In this document: positions 1 through 9,858 of the stretch, piece by piece
How the letters are laid out: every line of letters begins with the position of its first letter
Position numbering within the stretch: the first letter of the stretch is position 1
From: Acinetobacter tianfuensis
GTDB taxonomy: Bacteria > Pseudomonadota > Gammaproteobacteria > Pseudomonadales > Moraxellaceae
Length of the DNA stretch: 64,000 nucleotides
Assembly (NCBI RefSeq): GCF_003611465.1
Contig: NZ_RAXV01000012.1
Location: forward strand, 17,379-81,378
Direction of reading: 5' to 3'
Made by a program: the position numbers and the translations under genes
The notes under the pieces: model-generated
The model's input: only the letters and a program-made list of their open reading frames with translations
The model's database searches: none
Told to the model about the DNA's origin: nothing

Positions 1-289
1 AATTCACATCGCATTGCAGCTCATTGGCCTTGTGAATTGCATTTGATGCAATTTTCATTTCCAAAAGTGCTCTTTTCATAAAAGATGAAATTTTGGTATT
101 AATATAAGGTATTTTGTGATGTGAAAAATTTGGATGATCTAATAGTTGATATGAATCATCATCCATAGACACCAAATTAACAACATAACCTCGTTCAATT
201 AAAACATGAATAAAACTTAAGATACGATTTTTTGCAGCATTTTCTGTCTTTAATTGATTAGCACTGACAATACAAACAGTTGAAGTCAT
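1..289 (-). CDS. Glycosyltransferase, N-terminal part only (runs off window)
   Basis: The reading frame begins at an ATG at 289 and stays open to the window edge, giving about 96 residues. The start (MTSTVCIVSANQLKTENAAK) followed by a Rossmann-like alternation of hydrophobic strands and helices resembles the N-terminal GT-B half of family 4 glycosyltransferases. It starts 8 bases after the lyase gene ends, in the same direction, so it is probably the next gene of the capsule operon. The catalytic C-terminal half lies outside the window, so sugar and linkage cannot be judged. Family assignment is inferred from fold pattern and context. Confidence 0.6.
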   Translation of the reverse strand, partial: MTSTVCIVSANQLKTENAAKNRILSFIHVLIERGYVVNLVSMDDDSYQLLDHPNFSHHKIPYINTKISSFMKRALLEMKIASNAIHKANELQCDVN

Positions 290-297
290 AAGTTATC

Positions 298-1920
298 TCA
301 ATTTATCAAAATTTCAACATTACAAAATTTATCATCCAAAATACATTTCAAGGTTTTATTAGCAACCTTTTTACCAAACTCAGGATAATAAAATGTATCT
401 ATTAAATTCACTTGGCAATTTTCAATATAAATAGAAATTTTTTGATTTTCAGCAAACCAACACTCAATTTCTTTTTCATTTGATATTGCAATATTTACAT
501 CTGGATGAAAATGGATGTATGAAATTGCTTGATTAAATTTCCCAACCAATAGATCTTTTATATAAATTTTTTGATTTTCGAATTTAAAATAGCGAGAAAC
601 ATCAACACCATTCAAAGACTTATAACTTGCTTTAAAATCAATTATTTGTTTTTCTTTCTCATTTAAGAAGTTGATTTTTGGATTAACTCTACGCGCTACC
701 CGAAAACCAGACCAAACCTCACTTGAGTTTTGATTATCAATTACCACAACATTATGTGCTTCAGAACTTCTTTGATACAGTCTTTCATCATCAATACCGT
801 ACTTAGATGTACCTGAATTGACAATAAATCGCTTACCAAAACAACTCATTTCAAAACTTAAAGTGTCTGCATGACCATGGCCAGGTTGATAATCTGGACC
901 TAAATTTGCCACATCACAGATTATTTTATAATCACTTCTTTGAACAGATACATAACCTGTTTGATTTAAATACTCATCTTTTGATTTATTAGATACTCCA
1001 TCACACACATTGAAAGCTTGTGCATAATCAAGTAAATCATCATATTTAGGAGCTATTCCGATTGCAGCATCATTAAAAAAAGAGACTTCAGCATCTGGGT
1101 GAGTCATTTTTTCTAACCAGTTCAGCATTTTATTAATTTTAATTTTTAGTTTAGATGAATCTATTAAATCCAAATCTTTATATATATATAAAATTTGATA
1201 AATATCTAGTAGGTCTTCCAAAAAAATAGAATGATACATTGGTGTTAATTCATAATTACCACCATCTGAAAGTACTTGCTCATCAATTTCCTTCTTATAA
1301 ATTTTAAGTCCCAAATCTAACCATTTTTTTGATTCTAATGTTTCAAAAAATAATCCTGCAAAAATCAGCGCTTTTGCATTAGCAAAAAGATGATTTGCTA
1401 AAATATGCCATTCAACCGTTTTTGATAAATGCTCTGCTTGTAAAGCTAAACTTTGCAGTTGAACTTCATTCAATGTATTTCCTTGTAATGACCATTTTAT
1501 CCAATTCACAATTCTTAAAGAATTTGGATAAGGTTCCCAAGCATTGCCTAAAGCATAAGGATTTTCATTTACCCACTTATTAATTAAATCACTATGCCAA
1601 TCTACACGAGCTTTGTTATTTTCTGCATTTAGATCATCAAAATAATGTAGGTTATACAGCCATAATTTTTCTTGCTTTAAAGAATTCCAATCTTCAGCCG
1701 TATTTACTTGAGCAATATGATTTAAAAAAATAAAGGTATTTGGGCTTATCATACTAATTGGCTTATCAACCACATTAATCCAATTCATATCAATATGTTT
1801 AAGCTTAATGTTAAAATTAGCTTTATTTGTAGTTGGTTTAAGTAAAATATAATGCAACCGATAATACAGTTGAATAAATTTTAAATATTTAACCGTATTA
1901 ATTAATTTTAATAATTTCAT
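298..1920 (-). CDS. Heparinase II/III family protein (putative polysaccharide lyase)
   Basis: This 540-residue protein has an alpha-helical N-terminal half of the Hepar_II_III_N type and a beta-rich C-terminal heparinase II/III-like domain. The signature PGHGHADTLSFEM lies near residue 347 and AHNVVVIDNQ...SSEVW near 390, both typical of the family, whose members cleave uronic-acid glycans by beta-elimination. No signal peptide is visible. I chose the ATG at 1920, one base after the upstream stop and behind a GGAAA ribosome site; a longer frame from 1956 would overlap the previous gene by 35 bases. It sits inside the capsule operon next to glycosyltransferases, so it may trim or clear capsule polymer containing GalNAcA or ManNAcA; that role is inference. 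Base composition is very AT-rich like its neighbours. Confidence 0.85.
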   Translation of the reverse strand: MKLLKLINTVKYLKFIQLYYRLHYILLKPTTNKANFNIKLKHIDMNWINVVDKPISMISPNTFIFLNHIAQVNTAEDWNSLKQEKLWLYNLHYFDDLNAENNKARVDWHSDLINKWVNENPYALGNAWEPYPNSLRIVNWIKWSLQGNTLNEVQLQSLALQAEHLSKTVEWHILANHLFANAKALIFAGLFFETLESKKWLDLGLKIYKKEIDEQVLSDGGNYELTPMYHSIFLEDLLDIYQILYIYKDLDLIDSSKLKIKINKMLNWLEKMTHPDAEVSFFNDAAIGIAPKYDDLLDYAQAFNVCDGVSNKSKDEYLNQTGYVSVQRSDYKIICDVANLGPDYQPGHGHADTLSFEMSCFGKRFIVNSGTSKYGIDDERLYQRSSEAHNVVVIDNQNSSEVWSGFRVARRVNPKINFLNEKEKQIIDFKASYKSLNGVDVSRYFKFENQKIYIKDLLVGKFNQAISYIHFHPDVNIAISNEKEIECWFAENQKISIYIENCQVNLIDTFYYPEFGKKVANKTLKCILDDKFCNVEILIN

Positions 1921-1921
1921 T

Positions 1922-2974
1922 TTACATTTCCAACGTTTTAATCCAATCTGAAACAATTTTAGGCCAAGTATAATGGTTCATAACAGATTGTCTTAGCTGT
2001 TTCGATTTCTCATAATAACTCTGATAATCATTGGAAACTAATATCATTTTTTTTGATAAATCTTCTGAACTTCCTGATTGATAAAAAACAACACCATCAA
2101 GTTTAGATGCTTGATTTTGAATACTGTTCCCGACAATCATTGGAATATTCAATGAGCCATATTCGAACAACTTCATTGGACTTCCAGATTTTGCGATTTG
2201 GGTATCTCTAGGATGTAAAATTAATATAGGATTATTAATTGTAGATAATTTTTTTATAAGAATATCATGATTAAACGAACCTAAGAATTCTTTTGAAGAA
2301 TCATTTTCCCCATTAAAACCAAAAATATAAAACTTATCAAAGTTGTTTTTATTATTTTCAAAAACCTCAAATAACATCTCCCAATCATAATAATCTTGTT
2401 TTTTTCCAAAATAAACTAAATTCGGCTTAAAATCAAAATTTATGCTTTCTTCATATTTAAGAAAGGGCTTGGGATTAAATCCATTTGGCATAATATAAAT
2501 ATCTTGAACTGGCAAACAAATTTCATGAATTTCTTTTTTTGAATTCTCAGAAACAACAATAATTTTACTCAATTTTGCTGCTATAATAATAGACAACTTG
2601 ACCACATTTTTAATCAAATAATTCTTTGAATTTATCCCCGTTATTGTATTAACTTCAAAATAAAAATTTTTATATAGCAATAAAAATGGAAAAAATATAT
2701 ATGGTAGAAAAAAGCGCCAGCGAATGACAATTTTTTCTTTTTTTAAAATTGATTTAATAATTTCAAAAAAACATCGAACATAAAAAAAACTATTGATATT
2801 TTTAAATACCAAATTATTATTTTTCTCAATAAATTCTTCTGCTCCACCGTCAGAAATTAAAGTAACTAACTTTTCATTATGAATTAGCCCGTCGACAAAA
2901 CCTTTTGCATGGCTAACACGCCCGCAAGGACCTTCTTTAAAAAAATTCTTAGTTGTCAAAATATAACTAAACAT
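1922..2974 (-). CDS. Glycosyltransferase, GT4-like
   Basis: This 350-residue protein has the two-Rossmann GT-B layout. The C-terminal half shows LVYFGKKQDYYDWEMLFEVF near residue 155 and SPMKLFEYGSLNIPMIVGN near residue 271, the latter resembling the nucleotide-sugar-binding EX7E region of GT4 enzymes. It presumably adds one sugar of the K unit at the cytoplasmic membrane face. Its start overlaps the end of the polymerase gene by 8 bases and its stop lies one base from the lyase start, so these genes are translationally coupled. Donor and acceptor cannot be predicted. The region is markedly AT-rich with many AAA, AAT and ATA codons. Confidence 0.8.
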   Translation of the reverse strand: MFSYILTTKNFFKEGPCGRVSHAKGFVDGLIHNEKLVTLISDGGAEEFIEKNNNLVFKNINSFFYVRCFFEIIKSILKKEKIVIRWRFFLPYIFFPFLLLYKNFYFEVNTITGINSKNYLIKNVVKLSIIIAAKLSKIIVVSENSKKEIHEICLPVQDIYIMPNGFNPKPFLKYEESINFDFKPNLVYFGKKQDYYDWEMLFEVFENNKNNFDKFYIFGFNGENDSSKEFLGSFNHDILIKKLSTINNPILILHPRDTQIAKSGSPMKLFEYGSLNIPMIVGNSIQNQASKLDGVVFYQSGSSEDLSKKMILVSNDYQSYYEKSKQLRQSVMNHYTWPKIVSDWIKTLEM

Positions 2975-4175
2975 TACGACTCTTTAAATCCCTAGTTGCA
3001 GAAAAATACAATCCAAATGAAATAAACAATAAAATAGCAGTATTTATACTACCACTAAACAAGGACATAATTAAACCATGCATAAAAAACACCAATATCA
3101 AATAATCATTATACTTAATTGTAAATTTAGATATATTGTAGAAGAAATAGAAAATAAAAAATAAAAACAAACAGAATAAAACAAAACCTTGCCCCATAAA
3201 AATTTCTAAAACACTATTATGTGGGTATACTCCTTCAGTCAAAAAATGGCCACCAAGAATTGGGCTCATTTCTATATACTCAAATGCTTGATTCCATTGT
3301 CCAAGTCGCAATGTCACAGATGTATCATTAGCCTCATATGATTGTCCAATTCCTAAAAATCTATCAAAAACAGCACTGCCCATTTTATTTGAAAATATAA
3401 TCATACCTATTAATGAAAATGGTAATATGGAAATAATTTTTACTTTTGATTTTACATTTTTCACTAAAATAAAATAAAATAAAATTGAAAAAAATAGTGT
3501 TAATAATGAACCACGTGATGCTCCAAGACTAAAAGGTACGAAACTTAAAATTAGTGTTGGTAGTAAAACTAATAGCTCTTTTCCCTCTCTTAAGTTAATA
3601 ATTTTACAAAAGCAAATTACTATTGTTAATGATGAAGCATATGATAGTGCTAAAGGACTTAAAAAACCCTGATCACTTTCATACTGTAAAAAACTTATTC
3701 TAGCAATACCACTTACTAACAAGTCTTTATATAAAAATATAGATGAAATACTTAAAGCCAAACCTGAAAGAATTGTTGTTTTTATTAATAAATCTCTAAT
3801 TTCACTATAATTCATATAAGAAAAAAATAAAAATGGGACTATACAATATATAATTAAATACATTATATAATCTATCTTTAGATCACTTTCCTCTAATTGA
3901 CCATAATAATCAACTAAATATGTTGCAAGAATATAGAGTAAAAAAATTAAAATAAAATAAAATAAAATATTTAATTTTATTTTAATTTTTTTAACAATTA
4001 AAACCACCATAAACAATGATGCAATAACCCTAACTGGAACACTATACCATCTTGTAAAGTCATATCCGAAAAAGCTAATCACAAAACCTAGAATTGCATA
4101 AAATCCACTAAAAATAAAAAAACAAATAAAATATTTAAAAAATAAACTATATTTAAATCTATCAATCATAAACAT
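2967..4175 (-). CDS. wzy: Wzy-type O-antigen/capsule repeat-unit polymerase
   Basis: This 402-residue polytopic membrane protein has around ten or more hydrophobic segments. It carries a periplasmic-loop SRG motif (LGASRGSLLTL, near residue 218) and a late PHNSVLEIFMGQG motif (near residue 320), the His-containing signature shared by Wzy polymerases and WaaL/PglL ligases. It would polymerise lipid-linked repeat units on the periplasmic side after Wzx export. It is the only Wzy candidate in the visible K locus. The gene lies between the second wzx (4-base gap) and a glycosyltransferase (8-base overlap). Like all Wzy proteins it diverges fast, so the call rests on topology, motifs and context rather than on close similarity. 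Confidence 0.85.
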   Translation of the reverse strand: MFMIDRFKYSLFFKYFICFFIFSGFYAILGFVISFFGYDFTRWYSVPVRVIASLFMVVLIVKKIKIKLNILFYFILIFLLYILATYLVDYYGQLEESDLKIDYIMYLIIYCIVPFLFFSYMNYSEIRDLLIKTTILSGLALSISSIFLYKDLLVSGIARISFLQYESDQGFLSPLALSYASSLTIVICFCKIINLREGKELLVLLPTLILSFVPFSLGASRGSLLTLFFSILFYFILVKNVKSKVKIISILPFSLIGMIIFSNKMGSAVFDRFLGIGQSYEANDTSVTLRLGQWNQAFEYIEMSPILGGHFLTEGVYPHNSVLEIFMGQGFVLFCLFLFFIFYFFYNISKFTIKYNDYLILVFFMHGLIMSLFSGSINTAILLFISFGLYFSATRDLKSRNV

Positions 4176-4179
4176 TTAT

Positions 4180-5358
4180 TTATCTTCCATAGTTAAATCT
4201 TAAAAACATCTTAAATGAAAAAAATCCCAAAAATCTTACAAAAACATAACAAATTATAGCCCCCCAAACACCATAAAAATAAATCAATATAAAATTAAGC
4301 AAAATAGAAATCATTAATTGAAAAATTAGCATATTATCTATGAATTTATTTTTAAACTTAATTAATTTCAATCTATCAATATTAGCTAAAAAACCAAATA
4401 AGACCCCAACACCTAAAACAGCCACATAATATGGCAATTCTTTATAATCCTTACTAAAGTAATAATTTGAAATAAAGTAAACCAATATGACAGTTAACAC
4501 CAAAACACCGAACATCATTAATGATACTTTTTTAACCATTTTCTCCAATTTAAGCATTCCATCTTTTGACTCATCTTGTATGTAAGGTAAAACAATACTG
4601 GCCAAAGTATTTCCTAAAATTGAAATTATTAATATAAAATTAAATGCAGCCCAATAATTTGCTAAATCAGATTTTGAAAAACCGATTGCACTATACATTG
4701 TTAAAATCCAAACTTCAGCCCTTACCATTAAAAGCATACAAACTTCATGTATTAGAAAGCTTCTTGCACCATTAAATATTTGTATATTTTCTTTGAATTT
4801 AAAAACATCTAAAGAAATCTTGTCTTTTAAAAAATATAAATAGTAAATAGAAAAAATACATGCAGAAAATTTAAAAATATTCTCTACAATAATTTCTCTT
4901 CCTTCTATATAGATAACAAATAGCAAGGATAAAAAAAATACAACAGTTCTTAATGGCATTAGAATTGCATACTTTCTAAATTGCTTTTTAGCCTGATATC
5001 TAACCAAGTTAAAATCAAACATGGAACCAAAAATTCCAGTTACAATCGCATAAAAATATAAATTACTTATTAAATTAAAAAAACATAAAAAAGATATAAA
5101 AAAAATGAATATTAAATAATATATTTTAATATAATAATTTTTTTTCTCTATATCGCTATTTCCATTTTCAAACACTAAAAAATTATTTATACCCAAATTT
5201 GGTATTAAACAAAATGCCGTATAAATAGTAAATGCTGATGAATAATTTGCAAAATCATCAACACTTAAATTTTTTATACATAATAAAACTGTAAAAAAGG
5301 AAAGGAGAGCCGAAACCCCCCTCCAAAAAACCACTTTAAATAATATATTTAAATTCAT
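4180..5358 (-). CDS. wzx: Wzx-type oligosaccharide flippase (second flippase of the locus)
   Basis: This 392-residue protein is almost entirely hydrophobic, with about 12 predicted membrane segments and the MATE/MVF-like pattern of Wzx proteins (N-terminus MNLNILFKVVFWRGVSALLS). It would flip an undecaprenyl-linked repeat unit across the inner membrane. It abuts wecC with no gap and is followed by wzy after 4 bases, forming a compact cassette. Base composition is extremely AT-rich, in sharp contrast with wecC immediately upstream, which marks a transfer boundary near 5358. It does not resemble the other flippase in this locus (16961-18133) beyond general family features, so it is not a recent duplicate. 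Confidence 0.82.
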   Translation of the reverse strand: MNLNILFKVVFWRGVSALLSFFTVLLCIKNLSVDDFANYSSAFTIYTAFCLIPNLGINNFLVFENGNSDIEKKNYYIKIYYLIFIFFISFLCFFNLISNLYFYAIVTGIFGSMFDFNLVRYQAKKQFRKYAILMPLRTVVFFLSLLFVIYIEGREIIVENIFKFSACIFSIYYLYFLKDKISLDVFKFKENIQIFNGARSFLIHEVCMLLMVRAEVWILTMYSAIGFSKSDLANYWAAFNFILIISILGNTLASIVLPYIQDESKDGMLKLEKMVKKVSLMMFGVLVLTVILVYFISNYYFSKDYKELPYYVAVLGVGVLFGFLANIDRLKLIKFKNKFIDNMLIFQLMISILLNFILIYFYGVWGAIICYVFVRFLGFFSFKMFLRFNYGR

Positions 5359-6624
5359 TTAAATATATATTCCTTTCGTGTCAATTATATTTTTAAGATC
5401 AGTTATAGCAGAATTCTTAAACTCTTTATGATCAACTAAAATTAAATGAATATCCGCATCATTACGCTGATTAAAATCAATTAATCTAACATTACTTGGT
5501 AGACTTGCAGGAAGCTCATGAATATTTGGTTCAATTGCAAAAATATTTAGACCTTGTTCAGCCAGTTTCTTGGTAATTTCTAAAGCTGGACTTTCACGTA
5601 AGTCATCAATATCTGGTTTAAACGCTAAACCATAACAAGCGACTGTTACATCCTTAATTGTTTTTTCAGGGTTCGCTTGCAAAAACTCAGCAATTTTAAT
5701 TTTAACTTGATCAATGACCCATTCAGGCTTCGCATCGTTTACTTCACGTGCAGTACGGATTAAACGTGCTTGCTCTGGTGTTTTAGCCACAATAAACCAA
5801 GGATCAACAGCAATACAGTGACCGCCCACACCAGGGCCAGGTTGTAAGATATTGACACGCGGATGACGGTTTGCTAGTGCAATTAGCTCCCAAACATTAA
5901 TGTCTAATTTATCGCAAATTACAGACAGCTCATTTGCAAAAGCAATATTGACATCACGGAAAGAGTTTTCCGTAAGTTTACACATTTCAGCTGTACGGGC
6001 ATTGGTTTCAATACAGCCACCTTGTACAAATACTTTATACAAATCACTCGCAGCTGTTGAACATGGCTGTGTCATTCCGCCAATAATACGGTCATTACTA
6101 ATAAGTTCTAATAATACTTTACCGGGTAAAACACGTTCAGGACAGTGTGCAACACGAATATCAGAATTTTCGCCTGCTTGCTGTGGGAAAGTTAAATCAG
6201 GACGTGCTTCACTTAACCATGCAGACATTTGCTCAGTTGCGCCAACAGGTGAAGTAGACTCTAAAATGACCAAATTGCCTTTAGCCAAATAAGGTGCAAG
6301 TGCTTTTGCTGCTGCTTCAATATATTTTAAATCAGGTTCATGATCATCTTTAAATGGCGTAGGCACAGCAACAATATAAGCATCTGCTTCTGTTGGTGTT
6401 GTTTGTGCAGACAACATGCCTTTTTCTACAACGTCTTTAACCAATGCATCTAGATCAGGTTCTACAATATGTACTTTACCTTGGTTAATCATGTCTACTG
6501 CGTGCTGATTCACATCAACACCTGTAACTTTTACCCCATGCGCAGCAAAAGTTGCTGCTGTTGGTAGGCCAATGTAACCTAGCCCAATGACACAAATATG
6601 TTTAAATTGACTGTTCATCTTCAT
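5359..6624 (-). CDS. wecC: UDP-N-acetyl-D-mannosamine dehydrogenase
   Basis: This 421-residue enzyme (MnaB in Acinetobacter K-locus nomenclature) oxidises UDP-ManNAc to UDP-ManNAcA with NAD. An N-terminal Rossmann fold with GLGYIGLPTA (residues 14-23) and a C-terminal UDP-binding domain flank the catalytic cysteine in GPGVGGHCIAVDPW (near residue 265). It lies 12 bases downstream of wecB, which supplies its substrate. Its base composition is ordinary for the genome, unlike the adjacent wzx. Two in-frame ATGs lie two codons apart (6624 and 6618), and either could be the start. The family also contains UDP-GlcNAc and UDP-glucose dehydrogenases; the neighbouring 2-epimerase favours the ManNAc enzyme. 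Confidence 0.93.
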   Translation of the reverse strand: MKMNSQFKHICVIGLGYIGLPTAATFAAHGVKVTGVDVNQHAVDMINQGKVHIVEPDLDALVKDVVEKGMLSAQTTPTEADAYIVAVPTPFKDDHEPDLKYIEAAAKALAPYLAKGNLVILESTSPVGATEQMSAWLSEARPDLTFPQQAGENSDIRVAHCPERVLPGKVLLELISNDRIIGGMTQPCSTAASDLYKVFVQGGCIETNARTAEMCKLTENSFRDVNIAFANELSVICDKLDINVWELIALANRHPRVNILQPGPGVGGHCIAVDPWFIVAKTPEQARLIRTAREVNDAKPEWVIDQVKIKIAEFLQANPEKTIKDVTVACYGLAFKPDIDDLRESPALEITKKLAEQGLNIFAIEPNIHELPASLPSNVRLIDFNQRNDADIHLILVDHKEFKNSAITDLKNIIDTKGIYI

Positions 6625-6636
6625 TTTAACGCTTAC

Positions 6637-7758
6637 TCAGTTATTTTTTAAAAAATCAATAATTTGTTGACATGCTGTGCCGTCCCCATAAGGGTTATGC
6701 GATTCTGCCATTTGCTTGTATAGCGCTTCATTTTCAATTAAGTCAGCCACAGACTGCTCTATAACAGTAACATCGGTACCTACTAATTTTACCGTGCCAG
6801 CATCTACAGCTTCTGGGCGTTCAGTCGTATCACGCATTACAAGTACAGGCTTACCTAAAGAAGGTGCTTCCTCTTGAATACCGCCAGAATCCGTCAAAAT
6901 AAGATAACTACGATTCATTAAATAAACAAAAGGCAAATAATCTTGGGGGTCAATTAAATGAATATTTGAAATACCCGACAATAATTCATTTACTGGTTTT
7001 TGCACATTTGGATTTAAATGCACAGGATAAACCACTTGGACATCTGGATACTTCTGCGCAATATTAGCCAAAGCTTGGCAAATATTCAGAAAACCTTGAC
7101 CAAAGTTTTCACGGCGATGGCCTGTCACTAAAATTAATTTTTTAGTCGCATCTAAAAAGTCGAATTGTGCGTTAAATGTTGCAATAATTGAATCGTCAGT
7201 TTCTACTTTTTCTTTTACTTTAAGTAAAGCATCAATCACTGTATTACCCGTAATTGTAATATTGTCAGGATTAATGTTTTCTTTAATTAAATTATTATAA
7301 GAAGACTGAGTAGGTGCAAAATGGTAGTTTGCTAGAGCACCCGTTAACTTACGGTTCGCTTCTTCTGGCCAAGGAGAATAAATATCGCCCGTACGAAGTC
7401 CCGCTTCTACATGACCAATTTTAACTTTATGGTAATAAGCTGCAAGTGATGCTGCAAAAGTCGTTGCTGTATCCCCATGCACCAACACAACATCAGGCAA
7501 CCATTCTGTAAATACTGTTTCTAAACCTTTTAAAACCCCAGAAGTTACATCAGATAAAGTCTGCCCAGGCTTCATTAAATTTAAATCAAAATCTGGTTTC
7601 AAATTAAATAGTTCAAGAACTTGATCCAACATTTGACGATGCTGACCAGTCACACAGACTTTGGTTTCAAAATTTGATTGTTGTTGTAATTGAATTGCTA
7701 AAGGAGCCATTTTAATCGCTTCTGGTCGTGTACCAAATACCAGTAGAACTTTTTTCAC
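6637..7758 (-). CDS. wecB: UDP-N-acetylglucosamine 2-epimerase (non-hydrolysing)
   Basis: This 373-residue GT-B-fold epimerase (MnaA in Acinetobacter) interconverts UDP-GlcNAc and UDP-ManNAc. Family signatures visible include [14 protein letters not shown] at the N-terminus, [10 protein letters not shown] near residue 117 and [13 protein letters not shown] near residue 290. Length matches the family. It precedes wecC by 12 bases, so the pair makes UDP-ManNAcA for the K unit. About 190 bases of AT-rich DNA separate it from gdr upstream, the largest gap inside the visible operon. A secondary promoter there is possible, but no good -35/-10 pair stands out. Confidence 0.95.
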   Translation of the reverse strand: MKKVLLVFGTRPEAIKMAPLAIQLQQQSNFETKVCVTGQHRQMLDQVLELFNLKPDFDLNLMKPGQTLSDVTSGVLKGLETVFTEWLPDVVLVHGDTATTFAASLAAYYHKVKIGHVEAGLRTGDIYSPWPEEANRKLTGALANYHFAPTQSSYNNLIKENINPDNITITGNTVIDALLKVKEKVETDDSIIATFNAQFDFLDATKKLILVTGHRRENFGQGFLNICQALANIAQKYPDVQVVYPVHLNPNVQKPVNELLSGISNIHLIDPQDYLPFVYLMNRSYLILTDSGGIQEEAPSLGKPVLVMRDTTERPEAVDAGTVKLVGTDVTVIEQSVADLIENEALYKQMAESHNPYGDGTACQQIIDFLKNN

Positions 7759-7947
7759 GTCTATTCCCTATATAAATTATATAAAATAAATAATTTCGCA
7801 TTCTAACAAGATTATGCATTTTATTAAACATATTATTTATTAAACAACTACACACATAATTAAATGATATTTCTTAAACAAAAAATATTTTAATTCTATT
7901 AAAAATAAATAACATAGGGTAATAATATAGCTTATAAAGCCAACGCA

Positions 7948-9798
7948 TTACCCATGCTTAAAACCTGAAACATAATCTAACAAAATAGAATTCAATTGCG
8001 AATAATCATTTTCATCAATACATAGCTCCACCATTTTTTTATATATGGCTTGAATTTCTAAAATTGAATAAAAAAATTCATACGATTTCATAATACGTTG
8101 ATGGTCCGTCAAATCTACATTTTCTGCATCAATTAATAACTCTTCATACAGTTTTTCACCTGGTCTTAGCCCAGTAAATTCCATCTTAATATCCCCAAGC
8201 CCTTTTTCATCTACAGGCTTAAAACCACTCAAGCGAATCATTTGTTTGGCTAAGTCTACAATTTTAACGGGTTCGCCCATATCTAATAAAAACACATCAC
8301 CGCCAGTACCCATCGCCCCTGCTTGAATCACCAGCTGCGCCGCTTCAGGAATGGTCATAAAGTAACGTGTTACTTCAGGATGCGTCACCGTCACAGGTCC
8401 GCCTTGCGCAATTTGTTTTTTAAATAAAGGCACGACAGAACCTGACGAACCCAGCACATTACCAAAACGCACAATACTGATTTGGGTGTTTGGATTTGTC
8501 GATGCCAAGCCCTGACAATACAGCTCTGCCATGCGTTTAGACGCGCCCATCACATTGGTTGGACGCACGGCTTTATCAGTTGAAATTAAAACAAAAGTTT
8601 CTACATTTTGATTCACCGCTGCATCGACACTTCGCTGAGTACCAATAGATGTGTTGTAAATTCCCTCAAACGGATTCGCTTCAACCAAAGGTACATGTTT
8701 ATACGCTGCCGCGTGATACACCGTTTGTACCGCATATTGTTGCAATATACGCTCTAGTTTTGACTGATTGGTGACAGAACCTAAAACTGGAATAATTTGT
8801 ATATCAGATGCCTGCAATTCGCGATCGATTGAATACAAAGCAAATTCAGACATTTCAAACAGCACCAGCAATTTCGGCTGATGCTTCACAATCTGACGGC
8901 ATAACTCCGAGCCAATCGACCCCCCTGCCCCTGTCACCATGACCACTTTATTTTTAATGTTTTTTTCTAACAGTTCAGGCTTCGGCGGTACAGGATCGCG
9001 CCCAAGCAAATCAATAATATCCACCTCACGAATATCAGAGACTTGCACTTGACCATCGACCAACTGGGTTACACCCGGCAGTTCCATAATTTTGACATCT
9101 GCCGAATCAAAAGATTCAATAATCTCTTTTTTCCGCGCACGTCCAACCGAAGGCATGGCAAGCAAGACTTCTTCAATACCAAATTTACCCAATTTGGTTT
9201 GCGCTTTTTTGGGTGAATAAATCTTTAAACCGCTTAAAGATTGACTACGTAATGATTTTTTATCATCAATAAAACAAACAGGTAAATAATCATCTGAACG
9301 ATTTAACGCAGCAGCAATTTGCTGACCTGCCAGTCCTGCACCATAAATCGCTACACGCTTACGGGTCTGTTTTTTGGCGAAGGTTTTCAGCGTAGCATAG
9401 CGGATGACCGCACGGCTCCACCACATGTATGAAAACAGCATAAAGCCATACATCAGTGGAATACTCATAGGAATAAAAGCGACATTCAGTTTTTTAATCG
9501 TATACAAGGCCACGATTTGAATAAATGTCCCAATTAATATCCGTAACAAATAGTCTTCATTAAAAGAACGCACAATCGCACGGTAAATCCCAAGTAAAGC
9601 AAAAATAGCAATGCCAAAAATACCGACATAGATATACCAAGCGTCTAAGCCTTGCATGACCTGTACATTCGGACGCGCCAAACGAATGGCATAAGCTAGC
9701 CACATCATCAACGGTAAAACACAGATATCCATCAGCACCAAAACAATTTGCTTTTGGCGACGCGGTAGTGATGCTATAGATCGGATAATGTCTTTCAC
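7948..9798 (-). CDS. gdr: Membrane-bound UDP-GlcNAc 4,6-dehydratase (CapD/WbpM/PglF family)
   Basis: This 616-residue protein has four N-terminal membrane segments (about residues 15-130), a CoA-binding-like Rossmann domain, and a C-terminal short-chain dehydratase domain. The cofactor motif GAGGSIGSELCR is near residue 289, with the STDKAV...MGASKRMAE catalytic region near 412. It converts UDP-GlcNAc to the 4-keto-6-deoxy sugar, the first step to UDP-QuiNAc4NAc or a related sugar. It is the last of the run itr-qhbA-qhbB-gdr, matching the Campylobacter pglC-D-E-F logic. The identity of the final sugar is inference. The family also makes FucNAc and related sugars. Confidence 0.92.
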   Translation of the reverse strand: MKDIIRSIASLPRRQKQIVLVLMDICVLPLMMWLAYAIRLARPNVQVMQGLDAWYIYVGIFGIAIFALLGIYRAIVRSFNEDYLLRILIGTFIQIVALYTIKKLNVAFIPMSIPLMYGFMLFSYMWWSRAVIRYATLKTFAKKQTRKRVAIYGAGLAGQQIAAALNRSDDYLPVCFIDDKKSLRSQSLSGLKIYSPKKAQTKLGKFGIEEVLLAMPSVGRARKKEIIESFDSADVKIMELPGVTQLVDGQVQVSDIREVDIIDLLGRDPVPPKPELLEKNIKNKVVMVTGAGGSIGSELCRQIVKHQPKLLVLFEMSEFALYSIDRELQASDIQIIPVLGSVTNQSKLERILQQYAVQTVYHAAAYKHVPLVEANPFEGIYNTSIGTQRSVDAAVNQNVETFVLISTDKAVRPTNVMGASKRMAELYCQGLASTNPNTQISIVRFGNVLGSSGSVVPLFKKQIAQGGPVTVTHPEVTRYFMTIPEAAQLVIQAGAMGTGGDVFLLDMGEPVKIVDLAKQMIRLSGFKPVDEKGLGDIKMEFTGLRPGEKLYEELLIDAENVDLTDHQRIMKSYEFFYSILEIQAIYKKMVELCIDENDYSQLNSILLDYVSGFKHG

Positions 9799-9858
9799 AA
9801 CGTGCTCGAATCAGGTCAAAGGAATATTCGCGCCTAATATTATACGCGCTTTTCAGGT

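Noticed and set aside
5900..6292. 130-codon plus-strand frame
   Set aside because: Antisense shadow of wecC with no ribosome site or recognisable protein features.
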